DNA of 64,000 nt from the NCBI RefSeq assembly GCF_947503795.1, contig NZ_CANNEZ010000002.1, positions 496,001 through 560,000 of the forward strand, written 5' to 3'. The translations under genes and the position numbers were made by a program. The notes beneath the pieces were generated by a model. That model saw nothing but the letters and a program-made list of their open reading frames with translations. It searched no databases and was not told where the DNA came from. Of the stretch, positions 1-7,521 are shown piece by piece. Each line of letters begins with the position of its first letter. The stretch's first letter is position 1. This DNA is from an uncultured Jannaschia sp. Lineage in GTDB: Bacteria; Pseudomonadota; Alphaproteobacteria; Rhodobacterales; Rhodobacteraceae.

Positions 1-1
1 G

Positions 2-445
2 CCGCTGGGGACCTCGCTGTCGGAGACCGAGGACCTGCGTTGGAGTATCTCGCCCCGCCGCAAGCTCCGCGCGGTCGGCGCGACCGACATGGCGGGGGAT
101 ACGCCCGCCTTTCTCGAGGCCCTGCTGCGGGTCCGGCAGGACGCCGATCTCTACGCGGTAAAGGAGGAGACGGTGGCCCTGCGCGACGAGACGCTGTTCT
201 CGGCCGAGATCGCGCTGCCCTCGGACCTGACCGAAGGCAATTACGACACTCGCATCTTCCTGACGCGGGACGGGGCGGTGATCGACGTCTACGCAACATC
301 GATCTTCGTCCAGAAGGTCGGATTGGAGCGGATGATCTACAACCTCGCCCACGAACAGCCGCTGATTTACGGGCTTCTGTCGCTCTTCATCGCGATCTCG
401 GCGGGATGGCTCGCCTCGACGGTGTTCCGCTACATCCTGCCCTAG
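2..445 (+). CDS. TIGR02186 family membrane protein, C-terminal part (partial)
   Basis: The reading frame is open from the first bases of the window and ends with a TAG at 443-445, so only the last 147 codons are present. The final part has one hydrophobic segment (about residues 118-140 of the visible part, rich in Leu/Ile/Ala) followed by a short basic tail, which suggests an extracytoplasmic domain anchored by a C-terminal membrane helix. The sequence resembles the TIGR02186 family of alphaproteobacteria, whose function is unknown and which often sits beside a TauE/SafE-type exporter. That neighbour would lie outside this window. The stop codon overlaps that of the convergent SDR gene. Confidence 0.75.
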   Translation, partial: PLGTSLSETEDLRWSISPRRKLRAVGATDMAGDTPAFLEALLRVRQDADLYAVKEETVALRDETLFSAEIALPSDLTEGNYDTRIFLTRDGAVIDVYATSIFVQKVGLERMIYNLAHEQPLIYGLLSLFIAISAGWLASTVFRYILP

Positions 446-1167
446 CCGCGACCGACATAGGGCATGGCGTTGGCCATGATCGTCATCGTCAGCACGTTCG
501 CTTCGGGCGGCAGGCTCGCCATGTGGAGGACCGCGCGGGCGGCGTCGGCCACGTCCATGGTCGCCACGCCCGCGTCCCCCGCCGCGCGCTGCGCGTGGTC
601 CAGCGCCTCGACCATGGGGGTCCGGGCGTTGCCGATGTCGATCTGGCCGCAGGCGATCCCGAGCGCGCGCCCGTCGAGCGCAAGCTGTTTCGTCAGACCC
701 GTGATCGCGTGCTTGGTGACGGTGTAGCTGACCGCGCCCTCTCGCGGGACATGGGCCGAGATCGAGCCGTTGTTGACGATCCGCCCGCCGCCTTGGGCGC
801 GCATCACCCGGAATGCCGCGCGGGCCATCAGGAACATGCCGGTCAGGTTGACCGCGACGGCGCGGTCCCAATCCTCCAGTGGCACCTCGTCGATGGGCGC
901 GGCGGGCACGAACAGCCCTGCATTATTGAAGAGCACGTCGAGGCGGCCCGCGCGCTCGGTGAACATGTCGGTCACGCGGTCGCAGGCCTCGGGGTCTGTG
1001 ACGTCGCCGGGCAGGACATGGGCGTTCGGATGGTCGCCCGCCACCTCGGCCAGCGCATCGGCGCGGCGCGCCATCAGGCCGACGGTCCAGCCCGCGTCGA
1101 GAAAGATCCGCGCGGTCGCGGCACCGATGCCCGACGACGCGCCTGTGATGAGAATGGTGCGGGTCAT
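442..1167 (-). CDS. SDR family NAD(P)-dependent oxidoreductase
   Basis: A 241-aa classical short-chain dehydrogenase/reductase. The cofactor motif TGASSGIG is at residues 8-15, NNAG at 81-84, a catalytic Ser at 135 or 137, and the YxxxK pair is Y148/K152. The general family resemblance is to YdfG-type 3-hydroxy acid or serine dehydrogenases, but the substrate cannot be read from the sequence. The start ATG overlaps the stop of the upstream helicase gene by four bases (ATGA), so the two are probably translated together. The C-terminus meets the convergent TIGR02186 gene with overlapping stop codons. Confidence 0.9.
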   Translation of the reverse strand: MTRTILITGASSGIGAATARIFLDAGWTVGLMARRADALAEVAGDHPNAHVLPGDVTDPEACDRVTDMFTERAGRLDVLFNNAGLFVPAAPIDEVPLEDWDRAVAVNLTGMFLMARAAFRVMRAQGGGRIVNNGSISAHVPREGAVSYTVTKHAITGLTKQLALDGRALGIACGQIDIGNARTPMVEALDHAQRAAGDAGVATMDVADAARAVLHMASLPPEANVLTMTIMANAMPYVGRG

Positions 1168-2690
1168 TCCTGGGTCTCCTGTTCGAGCGTCAACGGGGCG
1201 GGTTCGGCCTTCAGGTCCGACGTGTCGAGCGCGTGCTGCGGCAAGGCCAGCGCATAGCGCCTGACCCAGATGAGCTGCGTCGCCGCGCGGGTGATCGCGA
1301 CATAGGCCAGGCGCTTCCAGAGATGCTGGCCCGCCTCGATCCGCCCCGCGCGGGACGCGGCGTAGAGATCGGGGGCGAAGACCTGCACCCGGTCCCATTG
1401 CGACCCCTGCGCCTTGTGGATCGTGACGGCGGCACCGTGCAGGAAGGCCGCGCCCATGCGGGCCGCGAAGGGCAGGAACGGCTCTTCCTCGTCGGGATGC
1501 TCGATCTTGACGATGCTGCTGACGCTGATCTCGGGCTCGGGCGCGCCGACGACATGGAGCTTGGAGAAGCCGGGCTTCCGTCCGGGCCCCAGATAGACGA
1601 CCTGCGCGCCCTTGATGAGGCCCCGCGCCTCGAGGTCGATACGCCGCTTTCGATGCTTCAGCGGCAGCTCCAGCCCGTCGCAGATCAGGGGCTCGCCCGG
1701 CAGCATCTGCGTGTCGTCGGCCCCATGGGCGCCGCGGAAGGCGCGGATCAGGCGTATGCGCGTGGCATTGCGCCAGACGAGTACCGGAGAGCGGGCCATC
1801 AGGTCGCTGTCGACCCGGCCCGCGACCTGCACGCGGTCGTCGGAGGCGGCGGCGTCCTCGATCATCTGCTCGAAGCTGTGGAAGTCGAGGTCGGGATCGC
1901 CGAGGGCATGGGCGAGATCGAGGATCGGGTTGTCCGCCGCCTGACGGTGGACGCGGTCGAGATGCTTGAGATCGTCGCCCGAGAAGCGGTCGAACACCAT
2001 TCGGCCCGACTGATTCACGGGGGCGAGCTGGGCCGGGTCGCCGAAGAGGACGAGGGTGGGGAAGATCTCCTTCAGGTCCTCGAACTGCTTGTCGTCGAGC
2101 ATCGAGGATTCGTCGACGAAGCCCACATCCAGCGGACTGTCGCGCCGCTTCCACCCGGTGATGAAGTCGCTGCCCCTGAGCCCCGCCGCGGCCAGCGCGC
2201 CCGGCACACTGGAGGTCTCGTCGTAGACGCGCTTGGCGCGGTCGAGCGCCTCGTCGGTCAGGCCCTCGACCGTGGGGCGGGGGCCGCCCTCGGCCAGCCA
2301 CTCGGCGATCTTCTCGTACTCGGGATCATAGACCGGCGTGTAGAGAATGCGGTGGATCGTGGTGGCGGGCACGCCGCGGGTCCGCAGGACGCTCGCGGCC
2401 TTGTTGGTCGGGGCCAGCACGGCGAGGGTGCGGCGATCCTTGCGCTTGCGCTCGTAATCGCCCGAGACGAGGTCCAGCCCCGCCTCGCGCAGGTCCTTGA
2501 CCATCGCGGCCAGCAGCAGCGTCTTGCCCGACCCCGCCTTGCCGGTGATCGCGATGACGCGGCTGTCATCGTCCTCGCGCGGGCCGGCGAATTCGCCGAT
2601 ACCGATTCCGCTGTCGGACAGGATCTCGGCGATGCGATCCCAGGCCTCGGCCTGATCTGGAGAAAGCGTCGTGGCGGGGGGCGTCGTCAT
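1164..2690 (-). CDS. RecD-like superfamily 1 DNA helicase/ATPase
   Basis: A 508-aa P-loop protein. Walker A (GKAGSGKT) is at about residues 50-57, the Walker B-like VDESSM at about 190, and a UvrD_C_2-type segment (THIKAQG-like IHKAQGSQWD) at about 425, followed by the YVAITRA motif near 470. These are the motifs of RecD/Dda-type 5'-3' helicases. The length is shorter than RecD (about 600 aa) and no recB or recC neighbour is visible, so it is more like the stand-alone ATP-dependent RecD-like proteins common in alphaproteobacteria. A role in DNA repair or replication restart is inferred from the family only. It is the first gene of a two-gene unit with the SDR oxidoreductase. Confidence 0.88.
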   Translation of the reverse strand: MTTPPATTLSPDQAEAWDRIAEILSDSGIGIGEFAGPREDDDSRVIAITGKAGSGKTLLLAAMVKDLREAGLDLVSGDYERKRKDRRTLAVLAPTNKAASVLRTRGVPATTIHRILYTPVYDPEYEKIAEWLAEGGPRPTVEGLTDEALDRAKRVYDETSSVPGALAAAGLRGSDFITGWKRRDSPLDVGFVDESSMLDDKQFEDLKEIFPTLVLFGDPAQLAPVNQSGRMVFDRFSGDDLKHLDRVHRQAADNPILDLAHALGDPDLDFHSFEQMIEDAAASDDRVQVAGRVDSDLMARSPVLVWRNATRIRLIRAFRGAHGADDTQMLPGEPLICDGLELPLKHRKRRIDLEARGLIKGAQVVYLGPGRKPGFSKLHVVGAPEPEISVSSIVKIEHPDEEEPFLPFAARMGAAFLHGAAVTIHKAQGSQWDRVQVFAPDLYAASRAGRIEAGQHLWKRLAYVAITRAATQLIWVRRYALALPQHALDTSDLKAEPAPLTLEQETQE

Positions 2691-2708
2691 CGCCCCCTTG
2701 TGGCGGGT

Positions 2709-3341
2709 TCAGGCCCCGGACGGAAGGGCGACCGGCAGCGGGAGGTCACCGAATGCGTCCTCGAACCAGCCGCGCGAGATGCGGGCCGCGATGCCCGTCG
2801 CTGTGCAGAGCGCGTCGTGCAGCTCGGCGTCGAAGGTCCAGAGCCCGGCCGCGATTCCGTCCCGGGGACGGCCCAGCAGTTCCGGCTCCCACCCGAGGCG
2901 GCGGTAGACGCGCGTCATCGGCGCATCGAACACCCCGAGCGCATGGGTCAGGCCGAAGCCGAGGCCGAGCTCGCTCGCCCCGAGGAGGAGTTCGCGCGCC
3001 ATGCCCGGTCCCGCGTCGGGGGCAAGGCAGAACCGCGTGCATTCCCAGATCCGGCCCGAGCGCAGCGGCCCGCCCTCGACCAGATGCGGGAACACGTCGG
3101 CCATCATGTGCGGCCCCGTGGTCGGCAGGAACCGCATCGAGCCCGCATGGGCGCCCCGCGCGTCCTCGGCCACGACATAGAGCGGATCCATCCCATCATA
3201 GGCGTCCGTCTCCCAGCCGAAGGGGTCGACCTGCACCTCCCAGCCCATGCGGTCGCGGAACTGGACGGTGCGGTCGCGGAACATGTCGGCGGCCAGCTCG
3301 GCATGGCGGGGCAGGTCTGCGGCGTAGATGTAGCGGATCAT
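2709..3341 (-). CDS. luxI: Acyl-homoserine-lactone synthase (LuxI family)
   Basis: A 210-aa autoinducer synthase that joins an acyl chain from acyl-ACP (or acyl-CoA) to S-adenosylmethionine to make an N-acyl-homoserine lactone. The residues invariant in the family are present: R24, F28, W34, an acidic pair at E44/D49, R70, F84, E100 and R103 (the RIWECTRF block). It lies 115 bp downstream of the luxR stop on the same strand, and the gap holds repeats that look regulatory (see 3363-3404). The acyl-chain length cannot be predicted from sequence alone. The start ATG follows a GGAGGG Shine-Dalgarno-like stretch. Confidence 0.95.
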   Translation of the reverse strand: MIRYIYAADLPRHAELAADMFRDRTVQFRDRMGWEVQVDPFGWETDAYDGMDPLYVVAEDARGAHAGSMRFLPTTGPHMMADVFPHLVEGGPLRSGRIWECTRFCLAPDAGPGMARELLLGASELGLGFGLTHALGVFDAPMTRVYRRLGWEPELLGRPRDGIAAGLWTFDAELHDALCTATGIAARISRGWFEDAFGDLPLPVALPSGA

Positions 3342-3362
3342 CGGACGTCCCTCCGGTCTGTG

Positions 3363-3404
3363 TGACGAAAGGGGCTGAGGCCGCGCAGCTTGACGAAAGG
3401 TTAC
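3363..3404 (-). promoter_or_regulatory. luxI upstream region: direct repeat, CtrA-like box and dyad
   Basis: The ten-base sequence TGACGAAAGG occurs twice (3363-3372 and 3391-3400), 28 bp apart. The second copy is part of 3390-3404, which on the coding strand reads GTAACCTTTCGTCAA, close to the CtrA consensus TTAA-N7-TTAA with one mismatch per half. Next to it, 3374-3389 is an imperfect dyad GCTG-N8-CAGC, a possible but non-canonical lux-box. All lie 20-65 bp before luxI, where a promoter would be expected. The assignment to CtrA or LuxR is inference. Confidence 0.4.
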
Positions 3405-3428
3405 CGCGCGCCCGCGAAGATTTTGCGC

Positions 3429-3456
3429 AACAGGGCCTGTTCGGCCGGAGGGCCGA
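3429..3456. repeat. Two adjoining palindromes just after luxR
   Basis: A perfect 6-bp inverted repeat around one base, AACAGG-G-CCTGTT (3429-3441), shares its last base with a second one, TCGGCC-GGAG-GGCCGA (3441-3456), immediately downstream of the luxR stop codon. The hairpin nearest luxR lacks a following T-run on the minus strand, so it is not a convincing terminator. It may stabilise the luxR mRNA end or bind a protein. Confidence 0.4.
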
Positions 3457-4170
3457 TCAGAGGTTGATCAGCCCGCGCGACAGGGCGTTGGCCACCGCAT
3501 GGGTGGTGTTGATTGCCCCGAGCTTGTGGCGCGCACTCTCGATATAGACGCGGAGGGTGTTCTCGGAGATCGACAGCCGCTCGGCGGCCTGCGCCCGGCT
3601 GCGGCCGGCCGCCAGGAGCGTCAGCGTGTCCGCCTCCCGCCGCGAGAGCGCCGGTGCGGGCGTCTGCGGCGCATCTCCGTCGAGAACGAGCGCGCGCTCG
3701 TTCACGTAATGCGCGGCCAGAAGCAGGTCATCGAGATGCGCCCGCGTGAACCTGCCCCAACTGTCATCCGCGACCTTGTGGTTGACGGTGAAGAGCGCGA
3801 ACTGCCCCGACGGTCCCCGGATCGGCAGGCTGAACCCCTGGTTCCCGAGCCCGTGTCCGATGCCCTCGGCCAGAAGCGCGCGGGCCGGACGCCCGGACCA
3901 GTCGAGCCGCTTCCAATCGACGGGCGTGAACCGCCGGAAGCAGGCCAGCACGACCGGATCGATGGTCTGGAAGTTCTGTTCGACATAGGCCGCGACCCAA
4001 TCCGGCGCGTAGGTGAGCGCGGCCCATTGGGCGCCGCCCGACTTGACCGAATGATAGACGAGATGTTCGACATCGTAGGCGTCGCGCAGGTCGAAGACGG
4101 CATCCTGCAGATCGGTCAGGTCGCGGCAGTCACCCAGCCGCTCCAGCACGTCGTCCAGCTTTCGTGCCAT
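3457..4170 (-). CDS. luxR: LuxR-family quorum-sensing transcriptional regulator
   Basis: A 237-aa regulator with an N-terminal autoinducer-binding domain (about residues 15-155) and a C-terminal GerE-type helix-turn-helix (about 172-235), containing the LSRREADTL and ISENTLRVY segments typical of LuxR DNA-binding domains. It should bind the acyl-homoserine lactone made by the LuxI downstream and control target promoters. The ATG at 4170 was chosen because the longer upstream reading has a non-LuxR-like, Arg/Ser-rich extension that is the shadow of the 64-aa gene in the other frame. The gene begins 41 bases inside that upstream gene, which implies coupled translation. Confidence 0.92.
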   Translation of the reverse strand: MARKLDDVLERLGDCRDLTDLQDAVFDLRDAYDVEHLVYHSVKSGGAQWAALTYAPDWVAAYVEQNFQTIDPVVLACFRRFTPVDWKRLDWSGRPARALLAEGIGHGLGNQGFSLPIRGPSGQFALFTVNHKVADDSWGRFTRAHLDDLLLAAHYVNERALVLDGDAPQTPAPALSRREADTLTLLAAGRSRAQAAERLSISENTLRVYIESARHKLGAINTTHAVANALSRGLINL

Positions 4171-4324
4171 CCGGCCTCGCCTCTTCCGCGGGGGAACGCT
4201 GCACAAGCTCGACCGATGCGACGACGATGGCCTCTTCCAGCTGCGAGGCCAGTTCGGGCAACCGGTTGGCATCCGCGAACCCCTTCAGGTCGCCCAGCAC
4301 TTCGATGATCCACTTCTTCGACAT
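4130..4324 (-). CDS. Small conserved protein upstream of luxR
   Basis: A 64-aa protein beginning MSKKWIIEVLGDLKGFA, with an amphipathic helical first half (alternating hydrophobic and charged residues to about residue 45) and a basic, Gly/Ala-rich tail. It has no signal peptide and no domain I can name. From memory, similar short proteins precede luxR-type genes in several roseobacters. Its 3' end overlaps luxR by 41 bases, so ribosomes finishing it could reinitiate on luxR. The Leu- and Ala-rich first half could be a protein-protein interface, but no function is established. A CtrA-type box lies 22 bp before its start. Confidence 0.7.
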   Translation of the reverse strand: MSKKWIIEVLGDLKGFADANRLPELASQLEEAIVVASVELVQRSPAEEARPDGTKAGRRAGAAG

Positions 4325-4346
4325 CCGAACGTTCCTTCCCAAGGGG

Positions 4347-4361
4347 TTAACGAAAGCTTAA
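4347..4361 (-). promoter_or_regulatory. CtrA-type box upstream of the luxR operon
   Basis: The sequence reads TTAAGCTTTCGTTAA on the coding strand, an exact match to the TTAA-N7-TTAA full CtrA binding site. It ends 22 bp before the start codon of the 64-aa gene, so it would overlap the promoter. Related boxes in the same orientation precede luxI and the DUF2793 gene (51920-51934). CtrA/quorum-sensing cross-talk is known in Rhodobacteraceae such as Dinoroseobacter; binding here is inference. Confidence 0.6.
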
Positions 4362-4469
4362 GCGATTCTACCGTGGAGCCGATCGGGGGAGATATTCGCG
4401 GTTTCTCCCTCCCCATTTCTGGTGGGTGTCGCGCATGGAACACCCTGACGCAGCGGAAGGCCTGGAACG

Positions 4470-4505
4470 AAAAAGGAACGACCCCGGACGGATCCGGGGT
4501 CGTTC
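4470..4505 (-). terminator. Rho-independent terminator of ccr
   Basis: A perfect 13-bp stem (4476-4488 with 4493-4505) around a CGGA loop is followed on the minus strand by five T residues (4474-4470). It starts 31 bp after the ccr stop codon. Confidence 0.9.
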
Positions 4506-4536
4506 ATCGCTACGAATCGTGGGGCAGAGGATCGCG

Positions 4537-5823
4537 TCAGGCGGCGGGACCGGCCTCGACCACGTCCTCGAGCGTACGCAGTCCCGTGCGGGGGGCCTGA
4601 ACGAGGACGGACATGTTGCCCGGCTTGTGCTCGTTGCGGCGCATCTTCATGTGCGCCTCGGGCAGATCGGCCCAGTCGAAGCATTCCGACATGCAGGGAT
4701 CGAGCCGACGCTCGACCATCAGGTTGTTGGCGGCACTCGCCTGCTTGAGATGGGCGAAATGGCTGCCCTGCAGGCGCTTCTGGTGCATCCACATGTAGCG
4801 GACGTCGAAGGTCAGGTTGAACCCGGTCGTGCCCGCGCAGATGACGACCATGCCGCCCTTCTTGCACACGAAGGTCGAGACCGGGAACGTCGCCTCGCCC
4901 GGATGCTCGAAGACCATGTCGACATTGTTGCCCTTGCCGGTGATCTCCCAGATGGCCTTGCCGAACTTGCGGGTCTCGGCGAACCAGGTCGCGTATTCGT
5001 CCGAGCCGACCTTGGGCAGCTGGCCCCAGCAGTCGAAATCGTTGCGGTTGATGACGCCCTTGGCCCCCAGACCCATCACGAACTCGCGCTTGGATTCGTC
5101 CGAGATGACGCCGATCGCGTTGGCGCCGGCCGTGTTGATGAGCTGGATCGCGTAGGAGCCGAGGCCGCCCGACGCACCCCAGACCAGCACGTTCTGGCCG
5201 GGCTTGAGGTCATGGGGCTCGTGCCCGAAGAGCATCCGGTAGGCGGTGGCGAGCGTCAGCGTGTAGCAGGCCGCCTCTTCCCAGGTCAGGTGCTTGGGGC
5301 GCGGCATGAGCTGCTGGGCCTGCACGTTGGTGAACTGCGCAAACGAGCCGTCGGGCGTCTCGTAGCCCCAGATGCGCTGGCTGGGCGAGTACATCGGGTC
5401 GCCGCCGTTGCAATGCTCGTCGTCGCCGTCGTCCTGGTTGCAGTGGATCACGACCTCGTCGCCGACCTTCCAGCGCTTCACCTTGTCGCCCACCGCCCAG
5501 ATGATGCCCGACGCGTCGGAGCCCGCGATGTGATAGGGCTGGCCGTGGCCGTCGAACGGGCTGATCGGTTGACCGAGCGAGGCCCAGACGCCGTTATAGT
5601 TCACGCCCGCCGCCATTACGAGAACGAGGACTTCGTGGCTGTCGAGGATGGGGACGTCGACGATCTCCTGCTGCATCGCGGTCTCGGGCTCGCCATGACG
5701 CTCGCGGCGGATCGCCCAAGCATACATCTGCTTCGGCACATGACCCATCGGGGGCATCTCGCCCATCTCGTAGAGGTCCTTCACCGCCGCCTCGTAAGTC
5801 GGGGTCTGCGTGTCGAGGGCCAT
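4537..5823 (-). CDS. ccr: Crotonyl-CoA carboxylase/reductase
   Basis: A 428-aa MDR-family enzyme that reductively carboxylates crotonyl-CoA with NADPH and CO2 to (2S)-ethylmalonyl-CoA, the key step of the ethylmalonyl-CoA pathway for C2 assimilation. The NADPH-binding segment WGASGGLGSYAIQL, the HIAGSDASG block and the C-terminal LDPCMSE and PRTGLRT blocks match Rhodobacter Ccr, whose length is about 430 aa. The start at 5823 (MALD...) was chosen over an ATG six bases earlier because GGAG is 8 bases upstream of it and too close to the other. It has its own terminator and lies back-to-back with the acyltransferase gene on the same strand, 113 bp downstream. Confidence 0.96.
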   Translation of the reverse strand: MALDTQTPTYEAAVKDLYEMGEMPPMGHVPKQMYAWAIRRERHGEPETAMQQEIVDVPILDSHEVLVLVMAAGVNYNGVWASLGQPISPFDGHGQPYHIAGSDASGIIWAVGDKVKRWKVGDEVVIHCNQDDGDDEHCNGGDPMYSPSQRIWGYETPDGSFAQFTNVQAQQLMPRPKHLTWEEAACYTLTLATAYRMLFGHEPHDLKPGQNVLVWGASGGLGSYAIQLINTAGANAIGVISDESKREFVMGLGAKGVINRNDFDCWGQLPKVGSDEYATWFAETRKFGKAIWEITGKGNNVDMVFEHPGEATFPVSTFVCKKGGMVVICAGTTGFNLTFDVRYMWMHQKRLQGSHFAHLKQASAANNLMVERRLDPCMSECFDWADLPEAHMKMRRNEHKPGNMSVLVQAPRTGLRTLEDVVEAGPAA

Positions 5824-5936
5824 GGCCATATCTCCGTCCTTGCCGCGTTGCGGAATCATTGTGCTGCGTTGCAACATGAATACCAAGGCCGCGGTAACAT
5901 TAAAACCCCGAAAGTACTGGCCGCGTAATTTTCTTG

Positions 5937-7298
5937 CTAGAGAAGTTTCTGCGCTGGCAGCGTGCGGGCGTAGAATTCGAAGACCTCGCCCCAGCCGGGC
6001 TGGGGCCGGATGGCATCGCCGTCGATCCGGAGCGCGCCGCGCACTTCGAGCATGCGCAGCGCCACGAGCGAGACCTCGGAGGCGTCCCGGCTGGCATGGT
6101 GCAGCGGATGGCCCGCAGCCCGGAGCGTCTCGGCCCGCGCGTCGAGATGGGCCGCAATCTCGGGGAGCGTGTGGTACCCTTCGGTCAGCGCCTCCGACAC
6201 AAGGGCCAGTGGGAGGACGGGCAGCCGCGCCTCGATGCGGTCGAGCAGAGTCGCCGCCAGCGCCGCGGTCGGGTCATCATGCCCCTGCCAGAGGAATTCA
6301 TGCAGCGACACGGGCTGCCCGAAGCTCACGGCGGCATACCCGAACCGGGTGAACCGTCGCGTCACGCGCAGCTGCAGATGCCGCCAGAGATAGCGCGCGA
6401 CCGTCCACCAGCGTAGCCGGAACGCGTGCTCGCCCTTCGACCCGGCGGCGATCAGCACGCGATCCTCCAGCACCCGTTCGTAATTCAGCGCGACGGGAAT
6501 GAAGACGATGTCGCGCGCATCCTCGGGGTCGTGATCGGTCACGAGATACGAGAGGATGCCGAGCTTTGGCGCCTGCAGCGCCCCGTCGCGCGACAGGCGG
6601 CCTTCGGGGAAGACGGCCTGCGTGATGCCCTTCTCGGTGGCGATCTGGACATAGCGTGCCAGCACCCGCCGATAGAGCGGGTTGAGATCGCGACGACGCA
6701 CGAAATAACCGCCCAGCGCCCGGATCAACGGCCGAAGCGGCCAGCGGCGGGCCCACTCGCCCACGGCATAGGCCAGCGCCGTCTGCCGCGCCGCGAGCCA
6801 GGTCACGAGGACGTAGTCCATGTTCGAGCGGTGGTTCAGGACGTAAATCACCGTGGCGTCGGGCGGGATATCCGCCAGCGCCTCGGCCTCCCCCGTGACG
6901 CGGACACGGTAGAGGCTGCGCGACAGCCAGCGCGAGAGGCGCATCGCGATCGAAAAGTAGAGCGTGGCCGAGAAGCCCGGCACGATCTCGCGGGCGTAGC
7001 GGCGCGCGGTCTCGAAGGCGACCTCCTCGGGAATGCGGTGGGTGCGGGCGTGATCGATGATGGCCTGCGCGACCGCCGGGTCGTGCGTCAGCCGGTTGAT
7101 GGTGTCCATCCGGCGCGCCAGCTTGAAGGGTTCGATCGGGCGCGTCAGCCGGGTGTTGAGCCGCGCCACCAGCCGCTCCGCGCGCTTGCGGAAGAACCAG
7201 CGCACCGACGGGAAGAGGAAGTTCGACGCGAACGTGACGGCGGCGAAGGCGCAGAGCAGCAGAAGCGCCCAGAGCGGGATTTCGATGATCCGGGTCAT
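5937..7298 (-). CDS. PlsB-like 1-acyl-sn-glycerol-3-phosphate acyltransferase
   Basis: A 453-aa membrane-associated acyltransferase. Residues 8-30 form a hydrophobic N-terminal segment. The catalytic HX4D motif is NHRSNMD (H156, D161) and the substrate-binding FPEGRLSRDG lies near 237, as in the PlsB/PlsC superfamily. The C-terminal 120 residues are less characteristic. It should act at the inner membrane in phospholipid synthesis, transferring an acyl group to glycerol-3-phosphate or its lysophosphatidate; which one is not clear from the sequence. It sits between ccr and the divergent ecm gene, an arrangement I recall from Rhodobacter relatives. Confidence 0.85.
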   Translation of the reverse strand: MTRIIEIPLWALLLLCAFAAVTFASNFLFPSVRWFFRKRAERLVARLNTRLTRPIEPFKLARRMDTINRLTHDPAVAQAIIDHARTHRIPEEVAFETARRYAREIVPGFSATLYFSIAMRLSRWLSRSLYRVRVTGEAEALADIPPDATVIYVLNHRSNMDYVLVTWLAARQTALAYAVGEWARRWPLRPLIRALGGYFVRRRDLNPLYRRVLARYVQIATEKGITQAVFPEGRLSRDGALQAPKLGILSYLVTDHDPEDARDIVFIPVALNYERVLEDRVLIAAGSKGEHAFRLRWWTVARYLWRHLQLRVTRRFTRFGYAAVSFGQPVSLHEFLWQGHDDPTAALAATLLDRIEARLPVLPLALVSEALTEGYHTLPEIAAHLDARAETLRAAGHPLHHASRDASEVSLVALRMLEVRGALRIDGDAIRPQPGWGEVFEFYARTLPAQKLL

Positions 7299-7456
7299 CG
7301 GCGGCGGGGCGGGGCGCGGCGCAGGTCCATTGTCCGCGAATATGGCCCGGTCTTGGACGAGGCTGGCAAGCGCGAAGGCGAGCTTGCTCCTGATCGCCCG
7401 GAACCTGTGGCTGGCCGGGGGCCTGTTGGCCCGCGCCTATGCCGCGCCGCGGCGAA

Positions 7457-7484
7457 TTGACACTTGCGCGATCTGTCCGATAAA
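7457..7484 (+). promoter_or_regulatory. Probable housekeeping promoter of ecm
   Basis: A perfect -35 hexamer TTGACA (7457-7462) is followed after 16 bp by GATAAA (7479-7484), four of six matches to the -10 consensus. This would give a leader of about 30 bases before the ecm ATG at 7522. It lies in the 223-bp gap between the divergent acyltransferase and ecm genes. Confidence 0.55.
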
Positions 7485-7521
7485 TTGGCTTTCGAGCAAT
7501 TTTGTTACCAAAGGCTTCGCC

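Noticed and set aside
3429-3441. AACAGG-G-CCTGTT as a lux box
   Set aside because: Lux boxes have CTG-N10-CAG polarity, whereas this palindrome has the reverse arrangement, and the centre spacing differs.
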